NCBI RefSeq assembly: GCF_900105165.1
Contig: NZ_LT629740.1
Span: forward strand, 5,084,001 to 5,148,000
DNA: 64,000 nt
Reading direction: 5' to 3'
Origin: Mucilaginibacter mallensis
Lineage (GTDB): Bacteria > Bacteroidota > Bacteroidia > Sphingobacteriales > Sphingobacteriaceae
The notes under the pieces are model-generated. The model was not told where the DNA came from. It ran no database searches and saw nothing but the letters and a program-made list of their open reading frames with translations. Position numbers and translations under genes: made by a program. Positions 62,107 through 64,000 of the stretch are shown one piece after another (within the stretch, counting starts at the first letter, position 1; each line of letters begins with the position of its first letter).

Positions 62107-62847
62107 TTATCTATGGATTGCTCTTTTTTGGGGAATGAACCGTGGATTATCGTTAAGATACATTGCGCTGATTGGCCCGAATGTTTCATGCTTTAAAATG
62201 ATTGGGCTGACAATTGGTAATTTATAAATTGCCATTTTCTTTCCCAGCATCTTGTTACTGTCAATTTCAACGCAAATCAGTTGCTCGCCATATTTTCTAA
62301 CGACCGCATATTTAAGGGTGTCTTGCACAACCGCGAAATCTGTTTGACGATACGCTTCGCCGGCACCAAACCATTGACAAAACATTAATGGATAAGATAT
62401 AAGGTAAGTCATCCGAGAAATATAATTGTTTGATAATCGATCTTTTTCGGCTTGGTGTTTAATTTGAACATCGGTTTTTTCAGGCTTCGGTTTGTGTGAC
62501 AACGCCACGATAATCCAAATAACAAATAGCAAAACAATAAATCCAATGATACCGAATGCCATGTAGGATAAATTTTTAATCGAAAAAGGAAGAAAAATTC
62601 TCGCCGCGGCTGCTGCTGCAACTAATTGTGCAATCAAAGTAGTAAACGCCTTATGACGATATGACTTGGCTGACAAGCCGCTAAATAGAGATAATATCAA
62701 AAAATAAGTAATGAAAAACAGAACCAAACAACTTAAAACATGTACGGCATCTTTCAAAATCGTATTCAAATCCAACGTAATAACATTATCTGCTATGTTA
62801 AACTCCTTGAGGTATGCTACCTCGTATTGATAGGTGCAGATATACAT
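62107..62847 (-). CDS. Membrane protein of unknown function
   Basis: 246 residues with three or four hydrophobic segments (DAVHVLSCLVLFFITYFLIL, TTLIAQLVAAAAAARIFLPF, AFGIIGFIVLLFVIWIIVAL) and a cytoplasmic C-terminal half (KPKPEKTDVQIKHQAEKD...). No family is recognised. It follows the GH89 fragment on the same strand. Confidence 0.6.
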   Translation of the reverse strand: MYICTYQYEVAYLKEFNIADNVITLDLNTILKDAVHVLSCLVLFFITYFLILSLFSGLSAKSYRHKAFTTLIAQLVAAAAAARIFLPFSIKNLSYMAFGIIGFIVLLFVIWIIVALSHKPKPEKTDVQIKHQAEKDRLSNNYISRMTYLISYPLMFCQWFGAGEAYRQTDFAVVQDTLKYAVVRKYGEQLICVEIDSNKMLGKKMAIYKLPIVSPIILKHETFGPISAMYLNDNPRFIPQKRAIHR

Positions 62848-62876
62848 GTAGGCCGAAAAGATCGCTAACGAGAGCG

Positions 62877-63230
62877 TTACGGTTTATTAGCTTGTGGTAA
62901 TATTTCAGGGATATGTATATTATCACCGGTATGAGAGAAACTGCTGTTGCAATACTTTTTCAAATAATCATTTAGTGCAAATGAGGCGGCATTTAATGTA
63001 TTGGCTTTAATAAACAGTTTAGCGTCTTTTGTATAATAAACTGCCGTATCTGTTTTAGTTTCCCCGGGTATTTTTTCAAAAACGACCTTGTTTTTTAGCC
63101 CTGGAAGCCTACGGGAAATTAAAGATTGTATGCCACCAAAATCTTGTGCGTTAGTTGTAAATACAAGAAAGCAAAAAACAAGTAAAAGCAATACGCCCTT
63201 TTTCATAACCATCAAACCTGGCTTTTCCAT
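62877..63230 (-). pseudogene. N-terminal fragment of an alpha-N-acetylglucosaminidase (NAGLU/GH89)
   Basis: 117 residues: signal peptide (GVLLLLVFCFLVFTTNAQ) followed by the NAGLU N-terminal domain (SLISRRLPGLKNKVVFE, then ASFALNDYLKKYCNSSFSHTGDNIHIPEILPQ). It stops exactly where the catalytic domain would begin. The active-site domain is absent, so it looks like a truncated gene or a stand-alone domain. The upstream neighbour is a sulfatase. The start may be MKKGVLLLLV, eight codons in. Confidence 0.65.
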
Positions 63231-63261
63231 TTATATCAGTTAGTATTAAATAAGTGTTTGT

Positions 63262-64000
63262 TTATTGCAAATGATACAGGACTTTTCCATCTATATCAGT
63301 CCAATCGCCTTTATCACTTTTCCATTTTAGTTTCAATTGTGGCGATATTCCTTTTTGCAACAAATAGTTTAGTTTTATCGCGTGATAACCTGCCTTTAAA
63401 TAAACATCACGTGTAAGTTCTGTATTAGGTTGATAGCCGAAATCCTCATCAATTAATGTCGCCTGATGTAAGCGCAAATAGGCATTTCCAGTTGTTTGCA
63501 TGGAGAAAGTATATTTGCTATCAGCCTGGATTTTTATAAATCCTTCGTAGCAGATCATCCCAGGTTTATTGTCGGCTTCTTGCCCGCTTACACTTTTACT
63601 TTTACCTTTTTCATTCGGGTTCAAATTCTTTTCAGAAATTACCCAGGGGAAATTCCCTTTGTAAAACTTCCAGCTAACACCTGATATTAATTCGCCTGCA
63701 ACTGTATCTGCTGGAATCAGGACGTTATCATAAGGACGAGGTGCTTCAGCATCAGGGTGGCGTACCTGCAATACCTTAGTTTTCATTTGCGCTTGTATCT
63801 TTTCATACCCCGGTTTCAGGGCTAGGTTATCAGCTTCTTTGGGGTCCTTAACTACATCATATATTTCAAAATCATCATCAGCCGATTTAACCTGGTACCG
63901 TACACCAACCAGGCCGCCCATCCGTATCATCTGCATCTGGTCTCTTTTCCTGTTTCTACGACTGGTTTCAAACTCCTTAAAATTCGGGGTCCTTCCACCT
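63262..64000 (-). CDS. Sulfatase C-terminal part with PA14-like domain (5' end outside window)
   Basis: The frame is open to the right edge; upstream residues read GRTPNFKEFETSRRNRKRDQ before MQMIRMGG. The C-terminal strand YDVVKDPKEADNLALKPGYE is typical of the arylsulfatase A family, and a PA14-like beta domain follows (GFIKIQADSKYTFSMQTTGNAYLRLH...). The catalytic Cys/Ser lies outside. Presumably secreted and cleaves sulfate esters from polysaccharides. Confidence 0.85.
   Translation of the reverse strand, partial: GGRTPNFKEFETSRRNRKRDQMQMIRMGGLVGVRYQVKSADDDFEIYDVVKDPKEADNLALKPGYEKIQAQMKTKVLQVRHPDAEAPRPYDNVLIPADTVAGELISGVSWKFYKGNFPWVISEKNLNPNEKGKSKSVSGQEADNKPGMICYEGFIKIQADSKYTFSMQTTGNAYLRLHQATLIDEDFGYQPNTELTRDVYLKAGYHAIKLNYLLQKGISPQLKLKWKSDKGDWTDIDGKVLYHLQ

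Noticed and set aside
62007..62189. 60-residue minus-strand frame ending MQISHKRVQVL
   Set aside because: Part of the direct repeat at 61952-62100; a gene could not be supported although the tail is shared with 59945-60090.
1..64000. CRISPR arrays, tRNA and rRNA genes
   Set aside because: No array of equal-spaced repeats and no cloverleaf or rRNA-like sequence was found by reading; a dedicated search was not run.

Overview
The window looks like a chromosomal segment of a Bacteroidota member, most likely Sphingobacteriaceae and Mucilaginibacter- or Pedobacter-like. The evidence is moderate GC, A-rich leaders without clear Shine-Dalgarno sequences, a complete Bat (aerotolerance) operon, a PadR/HAAS pair, SusC-like outer-membrane barrel proteins, GH32/sulfatase/GH89-type polysaccharide genes and dispersed palindromic repeats. 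The organism call is inference. I see no rRNA, tRNA or CRISPR array.

Layout. 1-1.3 kb: end of a GMC oxidoreductase with its gluconate-2-dehydrogenase-subunit-3-like partner. 1.5-2.4 kb: an ATP-grasp enzyme. 2.6-14.5 kb: a potassium-uptake island with a sigma-54 (NtrC-type) response regulator, a block of MITE-like repeats, two tiny membrane ORFs (one is KdpF), kdpA, kdpB, kdpC, a KdpD sensor domain split from its histidine kinase, and kup. 14.6-16.3 kb: a DUF218 protein and an SDR. 16.6-25 kb: the eight-gene operon MoxR, DUF58, a BatD/DUF4381-like membrane protein, BatA, BatB, BatC, BatD, BatE. 25-32 kb: ChrA, a catalytic/non-catalytic pair of M16 proteases and a multi-PAS histidine kinase. 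32-32.7 kb: an inverted second copy of the MITE-like repeat. 32.7-34.6 kb: GluQ-RS, a membrane protein and a 49-residue small protein. 34.7-39.2 kb: a MocR-type regulator divergent from DoxX, EamA and MBL-fold genes and followed by a YrdB-like gene. 39.2-45.7 kb: PadR/HAAS pair, RlmF, a porin-like barrel, HAD, DUF2278, quinone reductase and a MetE-like protein. 45.8-54.5 kb: pectate-lyase-fold protein, Dot1-like methyltransferase, epimerase, Crp-like regulator, TauE/DUF1634/hydrolase operon and FKBP. 54.6-56.4 kb: an AT-rich, translationally coupled DUF262 + HEPN gene pair, the best candidate for a poorly described defence system. 56.5-64 kb: an outer-membrane barrel receptor, small secreted proteins, GH32, a stand-alone fragment of an alpha-N-acetylglucosaminidase and the end of a sulfatase.

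How the parts fit. The K+ island appears to pair a KdpD-type sensor and separate kinase with a sigma-54 activator, instead of the usual OmpR-type KdpE. In front of kdp are two 11-bp palindromes exactly 21 bp apart, followed by a -24/-12-like element. The DUF262/HEPN pair carries an intact DGNQR motif and an intact Rx4H RNase motif. Several intergenic regions carry dispersed repeats, including a roughly 0.6 kb element with about 60-bp terminal inverted repeats and a hairpin-plus-tail family seen three times. All functional names come from reading translated sequence; no database search was run.
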